Shown: positions 45,995 to 55,217, numbered from the stretch's first letter. The stretch: 64,000 bases of DNA from Neobacillus sp. PS3-12 (GCF_030915385.1 NZ_CP133268.1:5244001-5308000), one strand, 5' to 3'. Numbers and translations: made by a program. Notes: generated by a model not told the origin, from the sequence alone.

Positions 45995-47479
45995 ATGCAA
46001 GTCGAAACTAAAACAATAGTAGAACCTATCGTAAAACCATTTGATTGTTTACATTATATTGACGGAAATTTTGTTGGATCTGAGGATGGAAAAACATTTA
46101 ATAATGTAAACCCTGTCACAGAAGAAGTATATGGTACGGTTGCTGAAGGAAGCGCTGCAGATATTGATTTAGCTGTTAAAGCTGCTAAACGTGCTTTTAA
46201 AGAAGGACCATGGGGGAAAATGAGTGTACAACAACGTTCCAAAATTCTACGCAAAGTTGGTGATATTCTTGAAGCAAGACAAGAAGAAATCGCCCAATTA
46301 GAATCGTTGGATACTGGAAAGCATCTAAAATTCTCACGTCATGTTGATGCTCCACGTGCAGCAGCAAACTTCCACTTTTTTTCTGATTACATGCTTTCAG
46401 TAGGAACCGAAAGCTATCAAGATGAAGTTCATAACGCACTTAACTACGGATTTCGGCGCCCAATTGGAGTAGTTGGATTAATCCAGCCATGGAATCTTCC
46501 ATTATTCTTGTTAACTTGGAAATTAGCTCCAGCTTTAGCTGCTGGCTGCACTGTTGTTATTAAGCCATCTGAATTAACTCCAATGACAGCAACAAAATTG
46601 ATGGAAATTCTTAAAGAAGCTGGTGTTCCAGATGGGGTTGTAAACTTGGTACATGGTTTTGGACCTGGTGCTGGAAGCGCAATCAACAAACACCCTGATA
46701 TTGCGGGTATCGGCTTTATCGGACAAGTATCTACAGGTGCTAGAATCATGGCGGAGGCGGCTCCAACGTTGAAAAAGCTTTCTTTCGAATTAGGCGGAAA
46801 AAACCCTAACATTATTTTTGCAGATGTAGATATTGATGAAGTTGTTGCAACAACTGTTCGATCAAGTTTCACTAACCAAGGGGAAGTTTGTGTTTGCGGT
46901 TCAAGAATATATGTTGAACGCCCAATCTTTGATGAATTCGTAGAAAAATTTGCAGCCAAAACAAGGGAATTAAAAGTTGGAGATCCGTTTGATTTGAGCA
47001 ATGATCAAGGCGCCTTAGTTGCAAAAGTACACTATGATAAAGTAATGAGCTACCTAAAAATCGCTGAAGAAGAGGGCGGCACTTTTGTTACTGGAGGTAA
47101 ACGTCCTGATGGTTTGGATAAAGGATATTTCATCGAACCAACTATTATTACTGGTTTAGATGACAGCTCTCGTTGTGTTCGAGAAGAAATCTTTGGACCA
47201 GTTGTTACAGTGATTCCATTCGACACAGAAGAAGAAGTGATTGCGGCAGCAAACGATACTCGCGTGGGCCTAAGTAACACAATCTGGACGAACGATATCC
47301 GCCGTGCACACCGTGTAGCACAAAAAATCGAATCAGGTTTATCTTACATCAATTGTTGGTTCGTACGTGATTTAAGAACTCCATTTGGCGGAACGAAAGA
47401 CAGTGGAATAGGCCGTGTTGGCGGCGCTCACAGCTGGGAATTCTATACTGAGTTAACGAATATTTGTGTAAAACTATAA
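45995..47479 (+). CDS. dmpC: 2-hydroxymuconic semialdehyde dehydrogenase (DmpC-like)
   Basis: 494 aa aldehyde dehydrogenase. NAD-binding and catalytic regions: IQPWNLPLFL, FELGGKNPNI (Glu) and NQGEVCVCGSR (Cys), the last typical of the ALDH8/hydroxymuconic semialdehyde group. It oxidises the semialdehyde from catechol (or the 2-amino analogue) to 2-hydroxymuconate. GAGGAGG is 9 bases before the ATG at 45995; a TTG at 45989 is too close. First gene of the row dmpC-dmpE-dmpH-dmpI. Confidence 0.85.
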   Translation: MQVETKTIVEPIVKPFDCLHYIDGNFVGSEDGKTFNNVNPVTEEVYGTVAEGSAADIDLAVKAAKRAFKEGPWGKMSVQQRSKILRKVGDILEARQEEIAQLESLDTGKHLKFSRHVDAPRAAANFHFFSDYMLSVGTESYQDEVHNALNYGFRRPIGVVGLIQPWNLPLFLLTWKLAPALAAGCTVVIKPSELTPMTATKLMEILKEAGVPDGVVNLVHGFGPGAGSAINKHPDIAGIGFIGQVSTGARIMAEAAPTLKKLSFELGGKNPNIIFADVDIDEVVATTVRSSFTNQGEVCVCGSRIYVERPIFDEFVEKFAAKTRELKVGDPFDLSNDQGALVAKVHYDKVMSYLKIAEEEGGTFVTGGKRPDGLDKGYFIEPTIITGLDDSSRCVREEIFGPVVTVIPFDTEEEVIAAANDTRVGLSNTIWTNDIRRAHRVAQKIESGLSYINCWFVRDLRTPFGGTKDSGIGRVGGAHSWEFYTELTNICVKL

Positions 47480-47501
47480 TTCTCCTAATTTAAAAGATTA
47501 T

Positions 47502-47540
47502 GTTGCACGGTTTATAAAAATTGAACCGTGCAGCATTTTA
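47502..47540 (+). terminator. Weak terminator or attenuator between dmpC and dmpE
   Basis: TGCACGGTTT and GAACCGTGCA form a 10-bp stem containing one G-T pair; the T content after it is modest (GCATTTTAATG), so it may only reduce read-through or protect the RNA end. Confidence 0.5.
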
Positions 47541-47598
47541 ATGCTTCTTTAGCGTATACAGCAATCAATTACATAAATAATAGAAAGGATGTATTCAA

Positions 47599-48375
47599 TT
47601 GACAAAAATCCAAGATTTTGCGGCTCAATTAGCTCAAGCGGAAGCTACTAAGGTTGGAATTGATCCTCTAATTGTATCAGACCCGAAGATTACTGTTGAC
47701 GATGCATACTACATTCAACTAGAAAACATTAAAAAGAAACTAGAAGCAGGTCAAAAAATTGTCGGTAAAAAAATCGGTCTTACATCAGTAGCTGTACAAA
47801 AAATGTTAGGTGTAGATGAGCCGGATTACGGACATCTATTAGACACCATGGTAGTCGAAAATGGCGGCACAATTGACACGAAAGATATGCTGCAGCCAAA
47901 AGTTGAAGGTGAAATTGCGTTTATATTGAAAAAAGATTTAAAAGGACCTAATGTGACAGCTGTTGATGTTATTCAAGCAACCGACTATGTGGTTCCAGCA
48001 CTGGAAATTGTGGATAGTCGTATCCAAGATTGGAAAATATCTTTACGTGATACCGTTTCCGATAATGCTTCATCTGGCTTATATGTATTAGGTGGAAAGC
48101 CTACAAAACTTGAAGACATTAATCTGGAGTTAGTTGGTATGGCATTATACCAAAATGGTGAAGTTTCCAATACAGGTGTAGGTGCAGCTGCTCTAGGAAA
48201 TCCTGCGACTTGTGTTGCATGGCTGGCAAACCGTTTGGCAGATTATGATATTACCTTAAAAGCTGGTGAAGTAATCCTTTCGGGTGCACTTTCAGGCATG
48301 GTTGCAGCAAATCCTGGAGATAATTTTGTCGCTAGGTTCGCTCATCTAGGTCAAGTAAGCGTTAATTTTAAATAA
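47599..48375 (+). CDS. dmpE: 2-keto-4-pentenoate hydratase (DmpE-like)
   Basis: 258 aa, FAH-fold family of the DmpE/MhpD type. Characteristic stretches: GKKIGLTSVAVQKMLGV, PDYGHLLDTMV, EGEIAFIL (metal Glu), and VDSRIQDWKISLRDTVSDNAS. The hydratase adds water to 2-oxopent-4-enoate to give 4-hydroxy-2-oxovalerate. TTG start with GAAAGGA upstream. Its neighbour is a homologue, and the DSRIQDW versus DSRYENF motif separates hydratase from decarboxylase. Confidence 0.82.
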   Translation: MTKIQDFAAQLAQAEATKVGIDPLIVSDPKITVDDAYYIQLENIKKKLEAGQKIVGKKIGLTSVAVQKMLGVDEPDYGHLLDTMVVENGGTIDTKDMLQPKVEGEIAFILKKDLKGPNVTAVDVIQATDYVVPALEIVDSRIQDWKISLRDTVSDNASSGLYVLGGKPTKLEDINLELVGMALYQNGEVSNTGVGAAALGNPATCVAWLANRLADYDITLKAGEVILSGALSGMVAANPGDNFVARFAHLGQVSVNFK

Positions 48376-48421
48376 TTATAATTTACGATTTTTATATAAG
48401 AATTACTAGGAGGCAAAATAA

Positions 48422-49210
48422 ATGGCAAGCGAAATCATTAAGCAAATTGCTGATTACTTAGTTGCAGCTGAAGTAGAAAAGTGCGAAGTAGTGAAGGTTA
48501 CAACGAATATAAAACCTGATCTTACTGTTGAAGAAGCCTATCAAGCACAAGAATTGCTTGTTCAGAAAAAAATAGATGAAGGAAGAAGAATTATTGGTCC
48601 TAAAATGGGCTTAACAAGCAAGGCAAAATGGGATCAGATGGGCGTTTCTGAACCTATTTATGGGTACGTGTTTGATTATATGTTGGTGGATAATGGAGGG
48701 GTGCTTCCTTTTTCTGACTTAATTCATCCGAAAGTAGAAGCGGAGATTGCTTTTCTAATTGGCGAAGATATCGAAGGACCTGGAATTACTGGTGCCCAAG
48801 TATTAGCTAAAACAGAATATGTTTTACCTGCATTGGAAATTATTGATAGCCGCTATGAAAATTTCAATTTTACACTTACTGATGTAATTGCCGACAATGC
48901 ATCTACATCAAGAGTAGTATTTGGAAACTCACTTAAAAAACCAAGTGAATTTGAACTTGAATTAGTAGGAGCAACACTATCAATTAACGGTCAGATTAAA
49001 GAATTAGGAGCAGGTGCTGCCGTTTTAGGACATCCTGCCAATGCAATTGCTGTACTGGCTAATATGCTTGCAAGAAAAGGTCAAAAGATCAAAAAAGGTG
49101 ATCTTATCCTTTCGGGTGCTTTGACTAGTGCTATATTGCTAAAAATTGGAGATTTTGTTTCAGGCAAGTTTGACGGTTTTGGTGAGGTAACTTTTACCGT
49201 TGGGGAATAA
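48422..49210 (+). CDS. dmpH: 4-oxalocrotonate decarboxylase (DmpH-like)
   Basis: 262 aa, same fold as the preceding gene but with the decarboxylase pattern: GPKMGLTSKAKWDQMGV, LIHPKVEAEIAFL and IDSRYENFNFTLTDVIADNAS. It removes CO2 from 2-oxo-3-hexenedioate, and in Pseudomonas forms a complex with the hydratase. AGGAGG precedes the ATG. dmpE-dmpH adjacency fits that complex. Confidence 0.82.
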   Translation: MASEIIKQIADYLVAAEVEKCEVVKVTTNIKPDLTVEEAYQAQELLVQKKIDEGRRIIGPKMGLTSKAKWDQMGVSEPIYGYVFDYMLVDNGGVLPFSDLIHPKVEAEIAFLIGEDIEGPGITGAQVLAKTEYVLPALEIIDSRYENFNFTLTDVIADNASTSRVVFGNSLKKPSEFELELVGATLSINGQIKELGAGAAVLGHPANAIAVLANMLARKGQKIKKGDLILSGALTSAILLKIGDFVSGKFDGFGEVTFTVGE

Positions 49211-49244
49211 CTAACAATTATAAAAATTTGAGAGGAGAATGAAT

Positions 49245-49433
49245 ATGCCGCTTATTCAAGTAAATATCATGGAAGGCAGACCGCCTGAAAAAATTAAAGC
49301 ATTAATTGAAAATATTACTGATACAGTTGTTGAAACGTTAGATGCACCAAAAGAAAGTGTGAGGGTGCTTGTTAACGAGATGCCAAGAACTCATTGGGGC
49401 ATTGCTGGAGTGCCAGCTTCCGAGAGAAAATAA
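49245..49433 (+). CDS. dmpI: 4-oxalocrotonate tautomerase (DmpI/XylH)
   Basis: 62 aa including the initiator Met. The ATG at 49245 is chosen for two reasons: AGGAG (49233-49237) is 7 bases upstream, and it places Pro directly after Met, as required because Pro1 is the catalytic base. Arg residues in MEGRPPEKIK and MPRTHWGIAGVP match the active site. It isomerises 2-hydroxymuconate to 2-oxo-3-hexenedioate. The ATG at 49239 would put Asn-Met before Pro and is rejected. Confidence 0.93.
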   Translation: MPLIQVNIMEGRPPEKIKALIENITDTVVETLDAPKESVRVLVNEMPRTHWGIAGVPASERK

Positions 49434-49446
49434 AAAAATCTTTTTT

Positions 49447-49494
49447 ATACCAGTTTTATCCTTAGATTGTGGATGATACTGGTATTTTTATTTT
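49447..49494 (+). terminator. Terminator of the oxalocrotonate operon
   Basis: ATACCAGT pairs with ACTGGTAT, with additional inner pairing (ATCC with GGAT), followed by TTTTATTTT. Confidence 0.8.
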
Positions 49495-49608
49495 GTCACA
49501 AATGATATACTAATGTTTCTTGGTAATGATTTTTATCTTAAATATTATTTTTAAAGTAGTATAATTAGTAAGAAAATCATCTAAAAGACAATATAGAAGG
49601 AAAATCAG

Positions 49609-50547
49609 ATGGAAATTAGACAACTAAAATATTTTATTGAAGTAGCAAAACAGGAGCATATTTCATTGGCAGCTGAAAACTTGAATATCGCTCAATCAGC
49701 AGTAAGCCGCCAAATTGGTAATTTAGAAGCAGAGCTTGGTGTACAGCTTTTAGAAAGGGAAGGCAGAAATATAAGGATCACCCACATTGGAAGATTATTT
49801 GCTGAGCAGGCACTTATTGCGATAAAGGCAATTGATAACGCTAAGCAACTCATAGATGAATATGTAAATCCAGAGCAGGGAACCATTCGAATTGGTTTTC
49901 CTTCTAGCTTAGCCAGTAATACTCTCCCAACAATTCTTTCAGCATTTAAAAAGGAACATCCGGACACCCACTTTCATTTACGGCAGGGTTCTTACTCTTT
50001 TTTGACGGAGGGAGTAAAAAAGCGTGAAATCGATTTGGCTTTTATTGGCCCTGTCCCAACACATGATCCAGATGTACAATCGGATATTTTTTTTGTTGAA
50101 AGGTTTGTAGCTCTATTACCGAAAACACATCCGCTTTCAAATCAAAAATCAGTTTCTCTTTATCAATTAGCGAAGGAGACTTTTGTATTATTTCCAACGG
50201 GCTTTGTTCTTCGAAAAATTGTTGAAGATGCTTGTATTCAAGTTGGATTTCATCCCACAATTTTATGTGAGGGAGAGGATCTTGACGCAATAAAAGGGTT
50301 AGTATCTGCTGGGATTGGAATCACATTGTTACCAGAGCTATTTTTAAATGAAAATTTGCCAAGCAATACAGTTAAAGTTTCAATACATGACCCAGATGTG
50401 AGGAGAACCGTTGGAGTTATTACCCCCAAGCATCGAGATTTATCTCCGTCAGAAAAACTTTTTTATGAGTTTGTAAAAAAATACTTTTCTATGTTTTCAA
50501 GTAATGAATCCATGTTTTCGAATAACGAATTAATCGGTTATAAGTAA
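49609..50547 (+). CDS. LysR family transcriptional regulator
   Basis: 312 aa. N-terminal helix-turn-helix (MEIRQLKYFIEVAKQEHISL, then NIAQSAVSRQIGNLE) and a substrate-binding domain (IRIGFPSSLASNTL; LAFIGPV). Many LysR proteins of this sub-type control aromatic or dicarboxylate catabolism. It directly follows the dmp-like operon, but its own promoter and the IclR gene upstream mean that its targets are not fixed. Confidence 0.92.
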   Translation: MEIRQLKYFIEVAKQEHISLAAENLNIAQSAVSRQIGNLEAELGVQLLEREGRNIRITHIGRLFAEQALIAIKAIDNAKQLIDEYVNPEQGTIRIGFPSSLASNTLPTILSAFKKEHPDTHFHLRQGSYSFLTEGVKKREIDLAFIGPVPTHDPDVQSDIFFVERFVALLPKTHPLSNQKSVSLYQLAKETFVLFPTGFVLRKIVEDACIQVGFHPTILCEGEDLDAIKGLVSAGIGITLLPELFLNENLPSNTVKVSIHDPDVRRTVGVITPKHRDLSPSEKLFYEFVKKYFSMFSSNESMFSNNELIGYK

Positions 50548-50576
50548 AATAGTTATACTGAAATAAGGAAAATAAT

Positions 50577-50618
50577 AAAGGATAGGTCATTTAAACTGGC
50601 ACCTATCCTTTGTTTTTA
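50577..50618. terminator. Bidirectional terminator
   Basis: AAAGGATAGGT pairs with ACCTATCCTTT; T-rich to the right. It lies between lysR and the convergent GIY-YIG gene. Confidence 0.8.
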
Positions 50619-50619
50619 T

Positions 50620-50997
50620 TTATTTAAAAAATACTTTATCAATGTTGTATTTGGCATGCAGTTTATTAATGATAAAGGTTTCGTAAATTTCCCGTTCCAT
50701 TGGGTCTTCGACAACACAAACCGCAATTTTATCAATCTCATCTCTATGTAATTTAAGCGGTGATACGCTATCCTCAAAATGCCTTTTAACTCTTGGTCGT
50801 AACTTTCTTGCTTTGCCTACAAATAATAAATCCTCATTTGCATCAAAAAAAAGAATAATCCCGCCTTTATCGCGTGGAATTCGATGGTAGTCAGTGAATC
50901 CATATTCACTGCTAATGACTGACTCGACTTTTTCGCCAAGTTGTTTCTTTTTGGTAATTACTACATCTGGAGATGGTATATCAATTTTAATCATCAT
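50620..50997 (-). CDS. GIY-YIG domain protein
   Basis: 125 aa. The nuclease-like pattern is GIILFFDANEDLLFVGKARKLRPRVKRHF, with the GIY part replaced by GII-FFD and YIG by FVG, and EREIYETFIINKLHAKYN with the metal Glu region. The fold is that of UvrC-type GIY-YIG domains; catalytic activity is uncertain. AAAGGGAG precedes the two ATGs. Single gene. Confidence 0.75.
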   Translation of the reverse strand: MMIKIDIPSPDVVITKKKQLGEKVESVISSEYGFTDYHRIPRDKGGIILFFDANEDLLFVGKARKLRPRVKRHFEDSVSPLKLHRDEIDKIAVCVVEDPMEREIYETFIINKLHAKYNIDKVFFK

Positions 50998-51136
50998 TTA
51001 TCGCTCCCTTTAATAACAATGCCATTTTTATGGACAATCCATTATAGCATAACCATTGAGAAACATTTAAATTTCTTACTGAAGCTTTATGTATTACAAA
51101 AGGATGGCGGGTGGATACCATCTTTTTGTATAAATT

Positions 51137-51853
51137 CTATTCCGATTGCTTTTGGTGTTCTTCTTGTTTATTCTTGAGTGTATAAAAAGTTATAGGCTGT
51201 TCAGCTCCAGTTAATAATTTATAAACATAAGAAGATGTTAACTTGTAACCATCTTCTATTTTTTCGGCAAGAAAATTGGTTCTTTCAAAAAGAATGGAAC
51301 GGATATGATTGATTTGCCTTGCAAGTTTTTCAGTTAATGCTTCCTGGTTGTCCATCCGAGTAAGTATTTCGGTTTGATAGCTTTCTTGTTGAGCCATTTT
51401 TTCTGTCATATTCTTTTCTAATTTTGTTTGCTCTTCAATTTGATCAGATAGTTGTTGATTCAGCTTTTCCTGATTCTCTAACCTGGTTAGGATCTCTAAA
51501 TTGAGTTTTGTTTCTTTTTCCATTAAAGAATGAATTGTTTTATATTTTTCTTCTAAGATTTTGAGTCGTTCAATAATTTGAATATCGAGGTCGTGTTGTT
51601 CAAATTCTCTCTTTTTCATATCCTTAAGTTGGTTATTCAAATCCTTCCATTGAACCGAGTGTAATTCCTTTTGCTTATGGTTATGCAATTTAATTTCATC
51701 CAACGATTGAGTAAGAGATAAATTTGTAGTCCTTTGAATTTGTAATAATTCCTCTAAATAATCTTTTCTGTGGAATTCCTGATTGTTCTCATTTTTAATC
51801 TCCCTGTTTTTATAAACCTCTGGATGTTTTTCTTTGTTTATAAAAAGCCCCAT
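51137..51853 (-). CDS. Coiled-coil protein of unknown function
   Basis: 238 aa. From about residue 30 to 185 the sequence is Glu/Gln/Lys/Leu-rich in heptads (LEILTRLENQEKLNQQLSDQ), a long coiled coil. A conserved-looking C-terminal segment (FLAEKIEDGYKLTSSYVYKL) follows. No signal peptide and no transmembrane helix. I do not recognise a family; a structural or spore-associated role is possible but unsupported. Confidence 0.7.
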   Translation of the reverse strand: MGLFINKEKHPEVYKNREIKNENNQEFHRKDYLEELLQIQRTTNLSLTQSLDEIKLHNHKQKELHSVQWKDLNNQLKDMKKREFEQHDLDIQIIERLKILEEKYKTIHSLMEKETKLNLEILTRLENQEKLNQQLSDQIEEQTKLEKNMTEKMAQQESYQTEILTRMDNQEALTEKLARQINHIRSILFERTNFLAEKIEDGYKLTSSYVYKLLTGAEQPITFYTLKNKQEEHQKQSE

Positions 51854-51951
51854 TTAACTACCGCTCCTTTATTAAATGAATGTAATATCATATGCTGATC
51901 GTGGTAATTTGGGACGAAAATATAGTTAGAGGTATAATCAACCTAGGAGGA

Positions 51952-52125
51952 GTGAAAGCCGATGGCCCATGGCCGTTTAAAGGACCATTTCTGCATAAAA
52001 TGACACATCCTAATATGATGGAAGATACAATTCTTATGATCGCCAAAATTAAAAGTTTGCCTAAGGAAAAAGTGTTTGAAAGTCTTTTTCAAAACACGAA
52101 AAAATGTTATAAAATTAATGAATAA
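51952..52125 (+). pseudogene. C-terminal remnant of a TatD-like hydrolase
   Basis: About 57 codons read VKADGPWPFKGPFLHKMTHP and continue to SLFQNTKKCYKINE. This matches the end of TatD-family metal-dependent hydrolases, where a DGPWPF-type segment and a final helix before NTxxxY close the barrel. The first three quarters of the gene, with the HxH metal site, are missing, and no proper start with RBS exists. It is a 5'-truncated relic. Confidence 0.65.
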
Positions 52126-52239
52126 TAACATAAATATCTGAATTTAATAATTAAATCAAAAAAATATTAAAAATTAGTATGTTCAAACAGAATTTCTTAT
52201 TATATAATATCGAATACAGGGATACAGTTTATTTAAATT

Positions 52240-52253
52240 TTAGATCGGTCTAC
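52240..52253. promoter_or_regulatory. LacI-type operator copy 1 (TTAGATCGGTCTAC)
   Basis: One of six near-identical palindromes in this locus; consensus TTAGATCGATCTAA. Lies upstream of the MFS gene. Confidence 0.7.
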
Positions 52254-52273
52254 CTATAGAGTGTAAGTAAAAA

Positions 52274-52287
52274 TTAGATCGTTCTAA
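52274..52287. promoter_or_regulatory. LacI-type operator copy 2 (TTAGATCGTTCTAA)
   Basis: Second copy, 34 bases after copy 1, upstream of the MFS gene. Confidence 0.7.
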
Positions 52288-52404
52288 ATTCGATTCCTGA
52301 AAACAATATAGAAGGTGGTGGATTTAAAAAGTATTTTAATATGTTGTTGATATTTACTAAAGGAAAATGTTTACTATCGTTATTTTAATTTTTCTACTTA
52401 ATTT

Positions 52405-52418
52405 TGAAAGCGTTTTAC
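52405..52418. promoter_or_regulatory. cre-like site (TGAAAGCGTTTTAC)
   Basis: Agrees with 12 of 14 positions of the catabolite-responsive consensus TGWAANCGNTNWCA; suggests CcpA control of the importer. Confidence 0.45.
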
Positions 52419-52499
52419 CTTAAACTTATGACATACTTATCTTCCAAGTTAAGCATTTATTATTTGGATTCGGTTTAGAGGGGTTTTATAATATTTTTA

Positions 52500-52513
52500 T
52501 GCAACCGCTTTCA
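52500..52513. promoter_or_regulatory. cre-like site (TGCAACCGCTTTCA)
   Basis: Agrees with 13 of 14 cre positions and lies about 50 bases before the RBS, so CcpA could repress the importer when glucose is present. Confidence 0.55.
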
Positions 52514-52576
52514 TATTACTTACTTTCATTAATCAAGTGGAAATAAATTAGGGGAATTTAATTGAGGGGGATTCAT

Positions 52577-53890
52577 ATGGCACAAGAAGCAAAAAAGGTC
52601 AACTCATTACCGCGGAAGAAACCAACACGAGCTCGCTTCGCAATTTTAGCACTTCTTTTTATCATTACTGCAATTAACTATCTTGATAGAACAAATCTCT
52701 CAGTGGCCGCATCTTCCATCCAGAAGGATTTAGGACTAGATCCGGTTACCCTTGGTTTGATCATGTCAGCTTTTGGCTGGTCCTACGCATTTATGCAGAT
52801 ACCAGGCGGATGGCTTTTAGACCGCTTCGGCCCTCGGTTAACATATGCCATTTCGCTTTGTACATGGTCTATTACTACGCTTTGCTTAGGATTTGCAAGG
52901 AGTTTTGCAGCATTCTTTGGTCTTCGTCTTGCCTTGGGGATCACCGAAGCACCTGCGTTTCCAACCAATAGCCGTGTAGTTGCCGCTTGGTTTCCAAAGC
53001 AGGAACGCGCAATGGCTACAGGTGTTTATACAGCAGGTGAATATGTTGGATTAGCTTTTGCTACACCAATCCTGTTCTGGCTTTTATCCAATTTTGGCTG
53101 GCATACGATTTTTATCGTAACTGGTATTATCGGGGTTCTTTTTACATTTGTTTGGGTTAAATTTTATCGTGATCCTAAATACAGCAAAACCGTCAATAAA
53201 GAGGAGTTGGATTATATCCGTGAAGGCGGCGGGCTGGCTGAAAATGCTGTAGAAAAACATAAAATTACATGGTCAGAGGTTAAACAACTACTAAAATATC
53301 GCCAAATCTGGGGAATAAGTTATACACAGTTTTCAGTTGCATCCATGCTTTACTTTTTCTTAACATGGTTCCCAACGTATCTTGTTCAAGAAAAGCATAT
53401 GTCCTTCATTAAAGCCGGCTTCATGGGTTCGTTACCATATATTGCAGCATGTGCTGGTGTACTGCTGGCAGGAACATGGTCAGATAAAATGGTCAAAAAT
53501 GGAAAAACGTTAACGGTTGCAAGGAAAACACCAATTATTACTGGAGCATTTGGTGCATGTTTAATCGTTCTTGCTAACTACACTCAAGTACCAGGTTTAG
53601 TCATTGCTATTATGTCAGTTGCCTTTTTCTCTCAAGGTATGGCAGCCACAGGATGGGTTATGGTTTCGGATTTAGCTCCAACTAAATTAGTTGGTTTAGC
53701 AGGCGGTGTTTTCAACGTAGCAGCTAACCTTTCAGGGATCCTTACTCCAATTATCATTGGTGTTATTGTGCAAAAAACAGGTTCATTTACTGGCGGTCTG
53801 GTTTATATGGCTGTTCTAGCTCTTTCTGGTGCATTATCGCTTCTTCTTGTTGTTGGTAAGATTGAACGTCTTAAGCTAAAAGAAGATTAA
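52577..53890 (+). CDS. MFS importer, anion:cation symporter (ACS) type
   Basis: 437 aa; ATG at 52577 has GAGGGGG 6 bases before (the TTG at 52562 overlaps that RBS). Twelve helices. INYLDRTNLSVAASSIQKDL in helix 1 and GITEAPAFPTNSRVVAAWFP in helix 4 are the signature of the ACS family, which takes up organic anions such as hexuronates, galactonate and sulfonates. With the LacI regulator and dehydrogenases it forms a catabolic locus; the importer's substrate is probably the pathway's inducer. Confidence 0.9.
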   Translation: MAQEAKKVNSLPRKKPTRARFAILALLFIITAINYLDRTNLSVAASSIQKDLGLDPVTLGLIMSAFGWSYAFMQIPGGWLLDRFGPRLTYAISLCTWSITTLCLGFARSFAAFFGLRLALGITEAPAFPTNSRVVAAWFPKQERAMATGVYTAGEYVGLAFATPILFWLLSNFGWHTIFIVTGIIGVLFTFVWVKFYRDPKYSKTVNKEELDYIREGGGLAENAVEKHKITWSEVKQLLKYRQIWGISYTQFSVASMLYFFLTWFPTYLVQEKHMSFIKAGFMGSLPYIAACAGVLLAGTWSDKMVKNGKTLTVARKTPIITGAFGACLIVLANYTQVPGLVIAIMSVAFFSQGMAATGWVMVSDLAPTKLVGLAGGVFNVAANLSGILTPIIIGVIVQKTGSFTGGLVYMAVLALSGALSLLLVVGKIERLKLKED

Positions 53891-54209
53891 AAGTTTGGTA
53901 AAAAAATCTAGCCACTTGTAAAATGATTGCTACAATTTATGTTTAAAAAAAGATTTGAAAAGGACTTTACCTCTTAACAGACATGGAGTGAATTCTATAT
54001 CTGTGCTAAGACGGCAAAGTTCTTTTTGCTTAAAGTTCCTAACAAAGTTGTAAAAAGATTGCCCGCAATAATAAAACAAACAAACATTAGATTGACATTG
54101 TTTAAATCTCAAAATTATAATTTAATTAGCATTGTTTCTAAAATGAATGGAATTTATTATATTAAACGAGTAATGAATAAATTATGAAATAAGTAGATGG
54201 TGATAATTA
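53891..54209. other. Intergenic region between the MFS gene and lacI
   Basis: About 320 AT-rich bases. I see no LacI-type operator and no strong terminator here, so lacI does not seem to be autoregulated through that motif. Confidence 0.45.
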
Positions 54210-55217
54210 ATGACGGAAAAAAAGCGTGTAACTCTTTTGGATGTTGCCAAACATGCAGGAGTATCCCGAGCTACAGCTTCACTGATCGTTCGAGGAAGTC
54301 CAAAAATCGCTGAAAAAACACGAAGAAAAGTATTAGAATCAATGCGGGAACTTGGATATGTTTATGACCGAGTAGCTGCAAATATGAGGTCTCAAAGTTC
54401 TTCAACTGTTGGCCTAATTATTACTGATATAGCCAATCCTTTTTATGCAGAACTATTAAGGGGTGTACATAATGCTTTAGAAGAGGCAGGATACATTGTT
54501 TTCCTGGGAACAACATTTGATTCTGATGCCAAGCAAGAGCAATTAATTTCGAGAATGCTCGAGCATCGAGTTGGTGGAATTATTCTATGTCCTGTCTCAG
54601 ACACGTCAAAGGAAACAATTGAACGGATCAAGAATATGGATATTCCTATTGTTCTTGCAGTTCGAGAATTAGAAGATGTATCAAGTGATTATGTTGGGAT
54701 TGATTATGCCGCTGGTGCACAAATGGCCGTAAATCATTTAATCCAAAAAGGGCATCGCAGAATCGCCTTTATAGGCGGAACTTCAGGATCTTCTGCCTGG
54801 AGAGAGAGAAGGCGCGGGTATTGTATGGCGTTATCTCAAGCAGGCATTGAAATTGATGAATCCTTGATTGTTGAAAGCGCTGTCTCCAGGGATGGCGGAA
54901 CAGAAGCTGTTCATAAGGTCCTTAGACAACAAAAACCACCTACAGCTATTTTTTGTTTTAACGATTTAGTAGCACATGGTGTCTTGCAGGGATTGAAAGT
55001 AAATGGACTAACACCAGGAGAGCAAATTGCTGTGGTCGGGTTCGACAATAATAACGAAGCACCATTGTATAATCCTCCACTTACAACCGTTTCTTCATTT
55101 GCAAGACTTATAGGGTCCCAAGCAGCAAATTTATTGCATCACCGCATGCTGAATAAAAATCGTGAAAAACAACGAATTATTTTACAACCAGAGCTTGTTG
55201 TTCGAAAATCTTCATAA
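54210..55217 (+). CDS. LacI family transcriptional regulator
   Basis: 335 aa. The headpiece (residues 6-60: TLLDVAKHAGVSRATASLIV, then ELGYVYDRVAANMRSQSS) contains the helix-turn-helix and hinge; the rest is a periplasmic-binding-like sensor domain (VGLIITDIANPFYAELLRG; VVGFDNNNEAPLYNPPLTTV). It is the natural binder of the six TTAGATCGATCTAA-like sites around it, all next to catabolic genes. Confidence 0.93.
   Translation: MTEKKRVTLLDVAKHAGVSRATASLIVRGSPKIAEKTRRKVLESMRELGYVYDRVAANMRSQSSSTVGLIITDIANPFYAELLRGVHNALEEAGYIVFLGTTFDSDAKQEQLISRMLEHRVGGIILCPVSDTSKETIERIKNMDIPIVLAVRELEDVSSDYVGIDYAAGAQMAVNHLIQKGHRRIAFIGGTSGSSAWRERRRGYCMALSQAGIEIDESLIVESAVSRDGGTEAVHKVLRQQKPPTAIFCFNDLVAHGVLQGLKVNGLTPGEQIAVVGFDNNNEAPLYNPPLTTVSSFARLIGSQAANLLHHRMLNKNREKQRIILQPELVVRKSS

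Larger units (their letters stand above)
52126..52576. other. Regulatory region upstream of the MFS importer
   Basis: About 450 bases with no gene. It holds two LacI-type operators (52240 and 52274), cre-like sites at 52405-52418 and 52500-52513, and the RBS GAGGGGG at 52564. Confidence 0.6.

Noticed and set aside
46444..47001. 185-codon open frame opposite the aldehyde dehydrogenase
   Set aside because: Complementary to a gene with intact catalytic motifs; no RBS, no family features.
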